DNA of 64,000 bases from Paenibacillus albus (GTDB lineage: Bacteria; Bacillota; Bacilli; Paenibacillales; Paenibacillaceae). The position numbers and the translations under genes were made by a program. Positions 42,418-51,195 of the stretch are shown one piece after another. The stretch's first letter is position 1. Each line of letters starts with the position of its first letter. The notes under the pieces were generated by a model. It was not told the origin of the DNA. It saw only the letters and a program-made list of their open reading frames with translations, and did no database searches. Location: assembly GCF_003952225.1 (NCBI RefSeq), contig NZ_CP034437.1, forward strand, positions 124,001 to 188,000, read 5' to 3'.

Positions 42418-43437
42418 TCACTCCACCGTCAATGTCCAGAACGCAATCCGATCCCGATTCCACGTGTAAGTGATATACAGCTCATTGCCTTTGGAGACGA
42501 TGGCAGGGTAGGAATATTCCCCCGGCTCATGCTCCAGGACGAACTCGTCTACCCACGTCATGCCGTTATCGGCCGAGAAACGCACGACAAGCGGAGTGCG
42601 CGGGCTATCCGTCGCATAGCCGGCAACCGGGTTGAAGACCAAGGCTAATTTGCCATTATCCATCAAAGTCGCATCAATACCGCTGTTATTATTCGGGAGC
42701 GATGTCCGGTACGCAAGGCACCATGTCCGCCCGTTATCCTCCGAATCGCTGCGGAAGATCCATCCCTCCGTACTGCGCAGCAGCATATGTACATGCTCAC
42801 CGCCCGATGACCATAGCGTCGGCTGAATGAGCCCCTTAGCAAACCAATGGTCAGTGCCTACATATGAGGCCAGATCCATGGGCACAAGCTCGCTTCTTGC
42901 CCATGTCTTTCCATTATCCTGCGATATATCAACGAATGCTTCCCAAATTTGCTTCCCTTCCGCAGCAGGATCATGCCTCTCCACCGACGCCGGAGCGAGC
43001 AGAGTCCCGTCCGGCAGCGCAATTGGTTTATTCCGTACTGGACCACGCCCGCCGACATCTCCCGGAACGAGTTCTCGAGGCTGCTCCCAGGTGAGCCCGC
43101 CATCCTCTGAGCTGCTTACATAGGTAGCCCAATCGGTGATCTCATGACCTACTTTATAGAACAGCATCAGCGAACTCCCATGTGCATACAGTACCGGATT
43201 CCAGTGGGCAATCCCCTCCTCGTCCGCCGCCTTATACGGATCTGACCAGATGCCATTTACTCGCCGTGACATCCAGATCGCCACATCGCTGGACTTCTCA
43301 TGCTTGCCTGCGAACCATGCCGCAACGACTTCTCCGCTAGGCAGCACAGCAACTGTCGATGCATGACTGCTTCGAAACGGCTGACCTTCTTCGAAAATAT
43401 ATTGCTTCTTCGCAATCACTTGGGTTCCATTTGTCAC
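42418..43437 (-). CDS. Sialidase-like BNR/Asp-box exo-glycosidase
   Basis: 339 residues, a predicted six-bladed propeller with four Asp-boxes (SEDGGLTWEQ, SQDNGKTWAR, SEDNGRTWCL, SADNGMTWVD) and an N-terminal Arg region (FRSSHASTVAVLPSGEVVAAWFAG). This is the exo-alpha-sialidase-like group that includes non-sialidase members. No signal peptide. The start is a GTG with GGAGTG about 12 bases upstream. The true substrate is unclear; no sialic acid catabolic genes lie nearby. Confidence 0.82.
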   Translation of the reverse strand: MTNGTQVIAKKQYIFEEGQPFRSSHASTVAVLPSGEVVAAWFAGKHEKSSDVAIWMSRRVNGIWSDPYKAADEEGIAHWNPVLYAHGSSLMLFYKVGHEITDWATYVSSSEDGGLTWEQPRELVPGDVGGRGPVRNKPIALPDGTLLAPASVERHDPAAEGKQIWEAFVDISQDNGKTWARSELVPMDLASYVGTDHWFAKGLIQPTLWSSGGEHVHMLLRSTEGWIFRSDSEDNGRTWCLAYRTSLPNNNSGIDATLMDNGKLALVFNPVAGYATDSPRTPLVVRFSADNGMTWVDEFVLEHEPGEYSYPAIVSKGNELYITYTWNRDRIAFWTLTVE

Positions 43438-43583
43438 TATTCACTCACACTCCATCTCATAAATAGGCATTACTTTCGAACATAATACCGACCGTCACGC
43501 CGCATGAGCAATTCACATCTTTCGCTAACCTCTCTATTTTCGCCAAGGGACAGAAGGACTCCTAGCTATTTCCGCACTCTATT

Positions 43584-43612
43584 TTGCAAAAAAAATAATA
43601 AATGCGTTTATA
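43584..43612 (+). promoter_or_regulatory. Promoter of the VOC gene at 43689
   Basis: TTGCAA (43584-43589), 17-bp A-rich spacer, TTTATA (43607-43612). Confidence 0.5.
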
Positions 43613-43688
43613 GATGAAGTAGGAAAGGAAACCCTGATTAAAGAAAGAGATAGGGATGTTAAACCTAAGGAAACCTAAGGAGGCTATC

Positions 43689-44084
43689 ATGGGACGAGTC
43701 GTTCATTTTGAGATTCACGTTGATGACATGGAGCGCGCTAAGAAGTTTTACGGCGAGGTATTTGGATGGACTTTTGAGGATTGGAGCAGCTATGCAGGCA
43801 TGCCTTACTTTGGAGCGGTGACCGGCGATGCCGATACGATGGGAATCAACGGGGCCTTGATGCAGCGGCGCGGTGCTTCGCCACAGCCCGGGCAGCCTGT
43901 GAACGGGTTCGCCTGTACGATGGGCGTTGGCGACTACGATGCGACGGAAGCGAAGATCGTTGCGCTTGGCGGACAGATCGCACTGCCGAAATACGCGCTG
44001 CCCGGCATGGCTTGGCAAGGCTACTGCATAGACACCGAAGGCAACATTATCGGACTCCATCAGCCGGATACGAATGCCAAATAA
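43689..44084 (+). CDS. VOC family protein (glyoxalase/bleomycin resistance-like)
   Basis: 131 residues: VVHFEIHVDDMERAKKFYGEVFGWTFEDW at the N-terminus and GNIIGLHQPD at the C-terminus, the two beta-alpha-beta-beta-beta halves of a VOC fold with a His near residue 7 as possible metal ligand. TAAGGAGG is seven bases before the ATG; the upstream sequence contains the direct repeat AAACCTAAGG twice. Monocistronic, function unknown. Confidence 0.85.
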   Translation: MGRVVHFEIHVDDMERAKKFYGEVFGWTFEDWSSYAGMPYFGAVTGDADTMGINGALMQRRGASPQPGQPVNGFACTMGVGDYDATEAKIVALGGQIALPKYALPGMAWQGYCIDTEGNIIGLHQPDTNAK

Positions 44085-44086
44085 AG

Positions 44087-44126
44087 AAGGGCTGTCCCGT
44101 CGTCAAGCTGACAATGGGATAGCCCT
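44087..44126. terminator. Bidirectional terminator between the VOC and LacI-type genes
   Basis: AAGGGCT-G-TCCC/GGGA-T-AGCCCTT stem followed by TTCTCT on +, and by CTTTATTT on -. Confidence 0.8.
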
Positions 44127-44154
44127 TTTCTCTATTGTTGCACGGTGCAGGAGG

Positions 44155-45174
44155 CTAGCTCTCGTTATGGCCTAATGTGCTTACACGCCATATTAAGGTC
44201 GTGTCGACTACTTCTCTGTATGATTTCTTATCGCCTGGCTCGTTGATCTTGCTAAGAAGAACTTCCAGCGCTCTGCGTGCCATTTCCCCTTTGGAGCTGC
44301 TGATCGAGGAAAGCGGGAACGGAATAAACATTCTGGAATGGATGTTATCAAAGCCGATAATCGCATACTCCTCCGGTATTCGGCAGCCCATCATTTGTAG
44401 GACGTACATCGCCTCCCACGCAATGACATCATTGAAAGCGAATATGGCGGTAAATGACTCGTTCTCGACCATCATTTTCACCGTTCTTCGCGTATCGCCC
44501 GGAAGCCCGACATCTTTCACAAGAAGGGGATCCACCTTCAGCCCCGCTTCTTCATGCGCCCGCCTATAGCCCATATATCGTTCTTGAGCACTCGAAATCC
44601 GCTGCGGCCCATTCAAGAACAAAATTCGCTTATGCCCAATGTCCAGCAGATGCTTCGTGGCCAGATAGCCGCCCTTCTCATCGTCGCATATGACGTAATC
44701 ATAATCGTTCTCTTCCAAGAAACGGCGGCCAATGAGCACGAAAGGAATGCCATTACGCTTCATGAACTCGATATTCTCGGTGCTGCACTGTGCAGGACAG
44801 ATGATGATGCCGTCGACGTTCTTACTTATCGCAGTGCGGATAGCCCGCTCTTCCAATTCATTGTCCTCCTCGGTATTAATAACGAGGATTGTATAGTTAT
44901 GCTTCCTGGCAGCCTTCTCGATATCCTTAACCATGATGCCAAAATGCGGATTGGCGACGTCGCTCACAATGACCGCAATCGTTCTTGTATGTCCGGAACG
45001 AAGGGAGCCCGCGGCAGAGTTGCCGACATAGCCCATTTCCTTCGCTAATCGCTTAATGACTTCGCGAGTAGCCGGAGCAATGTCTTCTTTATCCTTGAGT
45101 GCTCTGGAGATCGTATTGATGGATAAACCGGCTCGGCTTGCGATATCCTTCAGTGTTATTTTTTTGCCTTCCAT
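44155..45174 (-). CDS. LacI-family transcriptional repressor
   Basis: 339 residues. HTH at residues about 5-50 (TLKDIASRAGLSINTISRALKDKEDIAPATREVIKRLAKEMGYVGN), then a periplasmic-binding-protein-like effector domain (TIAVIVSDVANPHFGIMVKDIEKAA... to the end). ATG at 45174 has AGGAGAGGG upstream. Palindromes with TTAACG cores lie at its own promoter, at the alcohol dehydrogenase operon and at the Cof-type HAD gene, so it probably represses the whole GH127 locus. The inducer is probably an arabinose- or uronate-derived sugar (inference). Confidence 0.92.
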   Translation of the reverse strand: MEGKKITLKDIASRAGLSINTISRALKDKEDIAPATREVIKRLAKEMGYVGNSAAGSLRSGHTRTIAVIVSDVANPHFGIMVKDIEKAARKHNYTILVINTEEDNELEERAIRTAISKNVDGIIICPAQCSTENIEFMKRNGIPFVLIGRRFLEENDYDYVICDDEKGGYLATKHLLDIGHKRILFLNGPQRISSAQERYMGYRRAHEEAGLKVDPLLVKDVGLPGDTRRTVKMMVENESFTAIFAFNDVIAWEAMYVLQMMGCRIPEEYAIIGFDNIHSRMFIPFPLSSISSSKGEMARRALEVLLSKINEPGDKKSYREVVDTTLIWRVSTLGHNES

Positions 45175-45229
45175 GTTTCCCTCTCCTAACAAAAGTCGAC
45201 TCCAAAACAGAGCACCGAAATATCATTAC

Positions 45230-45265
45230 ATTAACGTTCATAAGCACACGATATCACTTGTCCAA
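45230..45265 (-). promoter_or_regulatory. Promoter and LacI-type operator of the regulator gene
   Basis: Minus strand TTGGAC (45265-45260), 17 bp, TATGAA (45242-45237). The operator ATTAACGTTCAT (45230-45241) overlaps the -10. Confidence 0.55.
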
Positions 45266-45318
45266 TTGTTTCGTCAATGTTAAGCAGGAGCAGGCACCAT
45301 ACGCCTTGCAACGAAGAA

Positions 45319-45354
45319 AACCAAGCAGCGGCTTGGCTGCTTGGCTGCTTGGTT
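45319..45354 (-). terminator. Terminator of the GH127 operon
   Basis: AACCAAGCAGC/GCTGCTTGGTT 11-bp stem, followed on the minus strand by TTCTTC. Confidence 0.75.
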
Positions 45355-45368
45355 CGGCAATAAGCTAT

Positions 45369-47372
45369 CTATTCCATCTTCACATTCCGGTATAAACGTT
45401 GGTCCCATCCTGCAAGCTCGCTCTGTTGATCATAATCCAGCCAGATGCTCATCGCGCCTCTTGCACGGTTGTTCCAATACGGATACGGAATAGCGGTAAT
45501 CTCATCTCCATCCGCATCCTTCGTGTACAAGATGACCGCCCCGTCAAAGAAGTCCTCGACGCGCTCAAGCTCAAACTCCGGCTGAGCCGGAAGCTTGCGA
45601 TGAACACCCTTCTGCGTGTCGGATGCCTCGCGCGTCTCGCGTGTATATTGTACCTGCCCCCGCCGAATGACGAATTTCTCGTTGTCCACCGACTCGAGGC
45701 AATAGAGCATTGGACCGCGCCTAATAGCTGCCTTGTTGGCGTGAGTCGTTACGTTCGGATGCGCTTCTACCAGATTCACCGGCATATCGAGCCGAAGCTG
45801 AACCCTATCGCCCCCGCTCCACTCCCGCGTTAGGACAGTAAATCCATCCGCGATGTCGAACGGAACGGACTGCCCATTCACTTGAATCGTATAATTCTCG
45901 CACCACTGTGGAATGCGCAAGTGCACTTGGAAGGTTGATGCCTGTTCAGGCGTCACGGCAATATCAACGGCACCGTCCCACGGATAGTTGGTCTGCTGCG
46001 TAATGCGAACATTCGTATCACCAACCTTGAGCTCACCATTGTTAGCAACATACAGATTCACAAACAGACCTTGTGCGTCATGTGCATAAATGAAGGCCGG
46101 AAGCTCTGGCAGCATCTTCAGGATCATCGGCGGGCAGCAAGGGCAGTTGTGCCATTCCCAGCGATGGATTCGTCCCGTGCTGACGAGCGGATTCTCGTAG
46201 AAATATTTATGACCATTCATTGATCGGCCAGCTAGCAAAATGTTATAGAGGATGTTCTCCAAAGCATCTACGTATCTTCCTTCGCCGCTCGCCAAGAAGA
46301 GATTCCAGCTGAAGTAGCCCATGCCTACCGCAGCGCATGTCTCCAGATATCCGTCGTCCGGAAGCTGATAATTCTGACCGAACTTCTCTTCATCATGGAC
46401 GGCTCCGATGCCGCCGCTAATATGAGATTTCTGGTACGCGATGTTATCCCAAAGCTTCTTCGCAGACTCATAATATTGCTCATCGCCTGTCGAGAGATAC
46501 AGCGCCGACAAGCCCGTATAGAAGAGCGTTGCGCGTACGGCATGCCCTACCGCCTCGTCTTGCTCGGCGAACGGTTTATGATCCTGGGCGTACTCTTTGA
46601 ACGAAGCTCTGCCTTCATGATTGCCTCGATTGTGAATCCAGAATGTCGCCAGCTCCAGGTAACAATCCGCATCGAACGGCAGATTCAAGCGTGCGGCAAG
46701 CTCCGGCTCGTCTTTCGCTAGCTGGGACAGCTTGAGCAGCGCTTCCTCCGGCAACGAATGCCCCGGAACGATATTACGCTTCGGCGGCGGCCCCATCAAG
46801 TCGCTCATATGGTTCGCGAACCTGACTGAAGCCTGCAATAATGATGTTTTTCCTGTTGCTTTATAATGATGAACGCCCGCTTCCACCAAGCATCCGGCGT
46901 TATAGACGTCATGCTGCCATACCAGATTCCCTCCGTTGTCCCCCCATCTCTGGTGAGGACGGTCTAGCAAGGTGTAGGTATTGATATAGCCGTCTCCGAC
47001 CGCGAGCTGCGCGTTGTTGATCCTTTCAATAATCAGGTCGATCCTATGGTCGATCTCCTGATCATACTCGGCAGCCAATATATCGGATATGCCGCGAATG
47101 GATTCATAGACAAGGCCGTCGAACCACGGCTCGCCGCAATGATAGCCCCCTTTGCCTCCCGCTACAAAATCAAAATTGCGATAGGCGCCGTCGCTCTCGA
47201 ATTTATCCAGCACGTCGTGCACCGTTACATTCCGCAGGATCTGCAGCTTCGGGCTCCAGAACCGGTCGGTAATTCGGACCGCGGTTACCAGTAGATTCGT
47301 AATTTTCTGCTTATCGTAGATCGTTGGCTTCACGGATTTACTGGACTTCCGGGCCGTGTGGTTGTCTATCAT
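45369..47372 (-). CDS. Glycoside hydrolase family 127 (beta-L-arabinofuranosidase type)
   Basis: 667 residues of the former DUF1680 family. The alpha/alpha-barrel has the characteristic zinc/cysteine motif HNCPCCPPM (the Cys acts as nucleophile in the family) and the acidic YLETCAAVGMG. No signal peptide, so it should act on imported arabino-oligosaccharides. ATG at 47372 lies 13 bases after AGAGGTG; a GTG four codons upstream abuts that site. Last gene of the HAD/ADH/Gfo/GH127 set controlled by the LacI-type regulator. The activity may differ within the family. Confidence 0.92.
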   Translation of the reverse strand: MIDNHTARKSSKSVKPTIYDKQKITNLLVTAVRITDRFWSPKLQILRNVTVHDVLDKFESDGAYRNFDFVAGGKGGYHCGEPWFDGLVYESIRGISDILAAEYDQEIDHRIDLIIERINNAQLAVGDGYINTYTLLDRPHQRWGDNGGNLVWQHDVYNAGCLVEAGVHHYKATGKTSLLQASVRFANHMSDLMGPPPKRNIVPGHSLPEEALLKLSQLAKDEPELAARLNLPFDADCYLELATFWIHNRGNHEGRASFKEYAQDHKPFAEQDEAVGHAVRATLFYTGLSALYLSTGDEQYYESAKKLWDNIAYQKSHISGGIGAVHDEEKFGQNYQLPDDGYLETCAAVGMGYFSWNLFLASGEGRYVDALENILYNILLAGRSMNGHKYFYENPLVSTGRIHRWEWHNCPCCPPMILKMLPELPAFIYAHDAQGLFVNLYVANNGELKVGDTNVRITQQTNYPWDGAVDIAVTPEQASTFQVHLRIPQWCENYTIQVNGQSVPFDIADGFTVLTREWSGGDRVQLRLDMPVNLVEAHPNVTTHANKAAIRRGPMLYCLESVDNEKFVIRRGQVQYTRETREASDTQKGVHRKLPAQPEFELERVEDFFDGAVILYTKDADGDEITAIPYPYWNNRARGAMSIWLDYDQQSELAGWDQRLYRNVKME

Positions 47373-47416
47373 CGCTTCTCGCACACCTCTTACTCAAGTA
47401 CTAGGATTATGAATGA

Positions 47417-48460
47417 TTACAATTCGCTTGAGACTTTAACACGTTTCCCGCTCTCGTATGACCGGATAGCCGCATCTGCAATTAACAGTGCGCGATACCC
47501 GGCTTCTGCATGAATGGGAGGCGCTTCGCCCTTGCGAAGCGCATCAAGCAAGCCGTCGACATGCTTGTCGAACGTCCGATGGAAGTCGCGGTCAACATCA
47601 TTAAAGTAGCCAGCTTCCCAGCTTTCCCCGATCTCATTGCCTGCCGAGTGGAACGTGTACCGCTTCACTGTATCGTGAATTACGGCGCGTCCTCTTGTGC
47701 CGTCAAGCTCGATCCGATGCGTGTCCGGATAAGCATACGAAGAATCGTACGTGCCGATCAGACTGCCCACCGCTCCACTGGCGAAACGCAGCGCAAGGGA
47801 CATCGTCCGGTAGCCTCCGCCTGTCTTGTCCGTCATCTCCGCCATCACGGACTCAACCGGTCCGCATAAATGCTCAAGCATATCGAAGCCGTGGCACTGC
47901 GTTTCGATCAAGTTCGCATGGGGATGGCCGGCCCCTCCTTCTCCGCCAAAGCGCCAAGAAGCGAAGGTTAGATCGCCAAGCCGTCCGGTACGAATCGCCT
48001 CATAAGCCAGCTCCACGGGCTTCGCATAGCGGTGGTTGAAGTTAATCGCAAAGAAGAGATTGCGCTTGGCCGCTTCATTAATGAGAATCTCGGCCTCCTT
48101 CAGATCGAACACCAGCGGCTTCTCCACGAGCAGAGGAACACCCGCCTGAATAACCTCTAGCGTAGCTGCAAAATGTCCCTGGTTCGGCAGGCATAAGCTC
48201 ACCAAGTCCGGCGATTCCTTCTCTAGCATTTCGGCAATCGAGGTGTAGGGTCTCGTACCGTACTCGGCTGCTTTGTCCGCTGTCTTCTTGGCATCTCGAC
48301 CTACGATTGCGCAGAAGTCCACGTCCGGGCGCGTCCCGAATATTCGCGCGTGCTGAAGTCCCCAGCTGCCCGCACTATTAAATCCGGCAGACAATCCGCG
48401 GCCGTCCGAAGAACCGCCCGCGCCGATCAATGCCACTTTCAGCTTCTTGTTCTCGCTCAT
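47417..48460 (-). CDS. Gfo/Idh/MocA-family oxidoreductase
   Basis: 347 residues: Rossmann start KVALIGAGG, the conserved EKP motif (PLLVEKPLVFD, about residues 116-125) and a C-terminal catalytic domain with NFNHRYAKPVELA. NAD(P)-dependent oxidation of a sugar or inositol derivative is expected. The start codon overlaps the stop of the alcohol dehydrogenase gene (ATGA), giving coupled translation. Confidence 0.92.
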   Translation of the reverse strand: MSENKKLKVALIGAGGSSDGRGLSAGFNSAGSWGLQHARIFGTRPDVDFCAIVGRDAKKTADKAAEYGTRPYTSIAEMLEKESPDLVSLCLPNQGHFAATLEVIQAGVPLLVEKPLVFDLKEAEILINEAAKRNLFFAINFNHRYAKPVELAYEAIRTGRLGDLTFASWRFGGEGGAGHPHANLIETQCHGFDMLEHLCGPVESVMAEMTDKTGGGYRTMSLALRFASGAVGSLIGTYDSSYAYPDTHRIELDGTRGRAVIHDTVKRYTFHSAGNEIGESWEAGYFNDVDRDFHRTFDKHVDGLLDALRKGEAPPIHAEAGYRALLIADAAIRSYESGKRVKVSSEL

Positions 48461-49494
48461 TGTTCAATCACGACTTTCCCCGTGTCGCCTTGGAAGAACA
48501 ACTCGTACGCTTCCTGAATCTTGTCAACGCCGAAACGGTGCGTAATGATCTGCTGCAGATAGGCCATGTGGCTCAGCAGCAGTGGATGATTCTCCCCAAT
48601 CTCGTGATACTGGAAGTATTCGCTTCCCAGCACGCTATGCTCCGGAGCGATCAAGTCGCTGGATACTTGGAGGTTCAGCTCCTGACCGTGTCCAACGCAG
48701 ACGAGTACTCCCCGCTGTGCCAGAACTTCCAACGCGCCGTGCCTTCCGACGGTTTTACCGCTCGTATCAATCGCGACGTCGACGTCCTGATAGCCTGCTT
48801 CCTCAAGAGCCTGCTTGATCGAACGATTCGCTAGGTTCACCGGTATCGCTCCCATTTGCTGAGCAAGATCGAGCCGATATTGAACAAAATCCATAATGAA
48901 TACCGGTATATTGAAACCAAGCAGAATCTTCGCCATTGCCAGCACGCCTAGACCGATTGGGCCCGCACCGACAACGAGCACGGATTGAATGTCTTTGTGA
49001 ACGAGCTGAGCCCGCTTAATGGCATGACCGCCTGTTCCCATAATATCCAGCAGAATCGTAGCTTCTGTTAACGGAATGGACGGATCTATCGCGAAGAATA
49101 CATTCTCGTTCACGACCATATACGGGCCATACCCGCCGCTATGCGAGAAGCCGTAATCCGCTCTCTTGCTGGAACACTGATTCGTGAAGCCTTGCTTGCA
49201 GCTGCGGCACTCTCCGCAGAAATCCATGAGGAAGACGACGCCAGGCGTACCGATGGCCGTCTTCGTCCCTTCTCCAGCGGCAACGACGATGCCGGATGCT
49301 TCATGCCCGGGCGTCACCGAGCTTCCCTCGTAGAATTGGTGGCGGTCGGAGCCGCATAGCGCATTCGCTTTCACCTGAAGAAGAAGCTGGCCTTCTCCGG
49401 GAACAGGAACGGGACTTTCGCCGTAAGCAATCTTTCCATTGCCAATAAATAAAGGGATAGCCATCTTTTGCGGTACATTAGTGATACTGCTCAT
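48457..49494 (-). CDS. Zinc-dependent medium-chain dehydrogenase
   Basis: 345 residues. Catalytic zinc site CGSDRH and TPGHEASG; structural zinc cysteines CGECRSCKQGFTNQC; NAD-binding VLVVGAGPIGLGVLAMA. Belongs to the threonine/sorbitol dehydrogenase-like MDR group, so a polyol or sugar alcohol is a likely substrate. ATG at 49494 has GGAGGAA nine to ten bases upstream. First gene of the ADH-Gfo-GH127 operon; three LacI-type operators precede it. Confidence 0.92.
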   Translation of the reverse strand: MSSITNVPQKMAIPLFIGNGKIAYGESPVPVPGEGQLLLQVKANALCGSDRHQFYEGSSVTPGHEASGIVVAAGEGTKTAIGTPGVVFLMDFCGECRSCKQGFTNQCSSKRADYGFSHSGGYGPYMVVNENVFFAIDPSIPLTEATILLDIMGTGGHAIKRAQLVHKDIQSVLVVGAGPIGLGVLAMAKILLGFNIPVFIMDFVQYRLDLAQQMGAIPVNLANRSIKQALEEAGYQDVDVAIDTSGKTVGRHGALEVLAQRGVLVCVGHGQELNLQVSSDLIAPEHSVLGSEYFQYHEIGENHPLLLSHMAYLQQIITHRFGVDKIQEAYELFFQGDTGKVVIEQ

Positions 49495-49532
49495 CTGTGT
49501 ATTCCTCCATCTCATATATGTGATTTACTAAC

Positions 49533-49624
49533 ATTAACGATAATAATTAATGCAAAAAAATATAGTCAGAAGAAGAGTATTAACGTTAATGTAAGTTCAA
49601 AATAAGGTTATCATTAACGTTGAG
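49533..49624. promoter_or_regulatory. Three LacI-type operators before the alcohol dehydrogenase operon
   Basis: ATTAACGATAAT (49533-49544), ATTAACGTTAAT (49579-49590, perfect palindrome) and ATTAACGTTGAG (49613-49624). Multiple operators suggest looping by the tetrameric repressor. Confidence 0.65.
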
Positions 49625-49652
49625 GTTTGTAAATCCATTTCTGTTACCGCTT

Positions 49653-50429
49653 TCACAACAGTCTCTTAATGGCACTTCCTACCGTATCCGCAACGAAAGC
49701 AGCTTCTTCCCGAATTGCTTGTGGGGAATGAGACATTGCGAAGCTTTGCTCGCAAGCTCTGAACATGGCTAAATCGTTGAACGAATCGCCGATGCAAGCT
49801 ACGCCATCTGCTGAGACACCAATATGCTCCATTAACAATCGAATGCCGGCGCCTTTATCCACACCATTAGGCATGACATCTATACCGTCCGGATCCGAGA
49901 AAGAAGCTGTAATCTGATCCCCATATTGTTCTTGCAGCTGTTTGAGAAGAGCTTCCAGGTCAGGTATCTCACCGTATATCGAGAATTTGGTAACAGCCAG
50001 CCCGTTCTGTATTTCATCCACGAGCTGCGGATTTTCTTGAAGAGGCGTGAGGAATCGCCGGCCGACCCGCTCCGTATGCTCAGTTGCGTGCAGGACGTAA
50101 TTGCAATCGCTACTACAAATAACCGGCACGAACCCAGGCAGCTTCGTGGCAGCTTGCAGAGATAGGGCAAGCTCCGAGGCAAACACATTCGAACGCAGAA
50201 CTTCGCCATCCAGACCAATAATGGTCGCCCCATTCTGGCAAACCGCGTAACAGGCCGTGTCCAGCACCTCCATCACCTTCGTGATCTCCTCATACATTCT
50301 GCCTGATGCCAGACAGATCGCTACTCCAAGGCGGCTCGCCTCCTTAATGGCCTGCACATCCTCCTCCGTAATCTCTTTGCGGGCATTCATCAATGTACCG
50401 TCAATGTCGGACACGAATAGCTTCAACAT
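49653..50429 (-). CDS. Cof-type HAD phosphatase
   Basis: 258 residues, HAD subfamily IIB: SDIDGTLMNARKEI (motif I), a C2 cap, and CIGDSFNDLAMF (motif IV). Such enzymes dephosphorylate sugar phosphates. ATG at 50429 follows AAGGAGAG. A LacI-type operator covers its transcription start, placing it in the same regulon as the GH127 operon. Confidence 0.9.
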   Translation of the reverse strand: MLKLFVSDIDGTLMNARKEITEEDVQAIKEASRLGVAICLASGRMYEEITKVMEVLDTACYAVCQNGATIIGLDGEVLRSNVFASELALSLQAATKLPGFVPVICSSDCNYVLHATEHTERVGRRFLTPLQENPQLVDEIQNGLAVTKFSIYGEIPDLEALLKQLQEQYGDQITASFSDPDGIDVMPNGVDKGAGIRLLMEHIGVSADGVACIGDSFNDLAMFRACEQSFAMSHSPQAIREEAAFVADTVGSAIKRLL

Positions 50430-50461
50430 GTCTGCTAGCTCTCCTTCCATTCACGCATTAC

Positions 50462-50500
50462 TTTAACGATAATGTATAGGCATTCATTAGCTTTTGTCAA
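50462..50500 (-). promoter_or_regulatory. Promoter and LacI-type operator of the Cof-type HAD gene
   Basis: Minus strand TTGACA (50500-50495), 16 bp, TATACA (50478-50473). TTTAACGATAAT (50462-50473) overlaps the start point. Confidence 0.6.
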
Positions 50501-50540
50501 CAAGAATATGCTCTGGTTATGATCCGCTGACCAACACGAC

Positions 50541-50583
50541 AAGAAGCACCGCCGCCTCTTTAACGAGGTTAACGGTGCTTCTT
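50541..50583 (-). terminator. Terminator of the P450-TetR operon
   Basis: AAGAAGCACCG/CGGTGCTTCTT 11-bp stem with an inner CCTC/GAGG stem. On the minus strand GTCGTGTTGG follows, so release may depend mainly on stem strength. Confidence 0.6.
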
Positions 50584-50615
50584 ATCGTCTCTCTCCAACC
50601 CATGCTTCTTAGCCG

Positions 50616-51179
50616 TTACTCCGGCAGCTTCAGTAATCCTGTGGTGACTGCTGCATACAGCAGCTGGTTGATCTGCTCGCGTTTTGCTTCGCTCGGGTGC
50701 CTCAAATAATAGCTGCACAAGCCGTTCAGCATCGTGAGTACGCCGGAAGCGGCCATTGGTCCGTCTTCCTTCGCAATTCCCGCTTCGACAAGGATATCGG
50801 CAATAAATTCGATATAAGTGTCCCGTTCTTTCTGTACGGCTAACAGCACCTCTTCCTCGATGCCGTTCGTTAGCTCATTGAAGAATATATGCGCCAGCTC
50901 GCTGTACTCCAAGAACAGCTCGACGTTCAGCCGAATAACCGTCTCAATCTGCTCTTGAAGCGAACGATCCCGATCAATCTCGGTCCTGATCGTTTCGGTA
51001 ATCATCTGCAGTCCTTCTGTAATCAGCGACCGGAACATGAGCGCCTTGCTCGGAAAATGATAATACAACGTTCCCTTGGCAACGCCCGCTTCCAGTGCGA
51101 TCTCATCCATGCTGGACCGATGATAGCCGCTGCGCGAGAACATTCGGGCGGCCGCGTCCAATATCTTATCTCTGCTCAT
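50616..51179 (-). CDS. TetR-family transcriptional regulator
   Basis: 187 residues. N-terminal HTH (KILDAAARMFSRSGYHRSSMDEIALEAGVAKGTLYYHFPSKALMF) and a helical ligand domain of the TetR_C type. ATG at 51179 has GGAGG nine bases upstream. It follows the cytochrome P450 gene by 16 bp, and the P450 promoter region carries a perfect 14-bp TetR-type palindrome. It probably represses this operon and is released by the P450 substrate or a related lipophile. Confidence 0.92.
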   Translation of the reverse strand: MSRDKILDAAARMFSRSGYHRSSMDEIALEAGVAKGTLYYHFPSKALMFRSLITEGLQMITETIRTEIDRDRSLQEQIETVIRLNVELFLEYSELAHIFFNELTNGIEEEVLLAVQKERDTYIEFIADILVEAGIAKEDGPMAASGVLTMLNGLCSYYLRHPSEAKREQINQLLYAAVTTGLLKLPE

Positions 51180-51195
51180 AGGCAATTGCCTCCAT

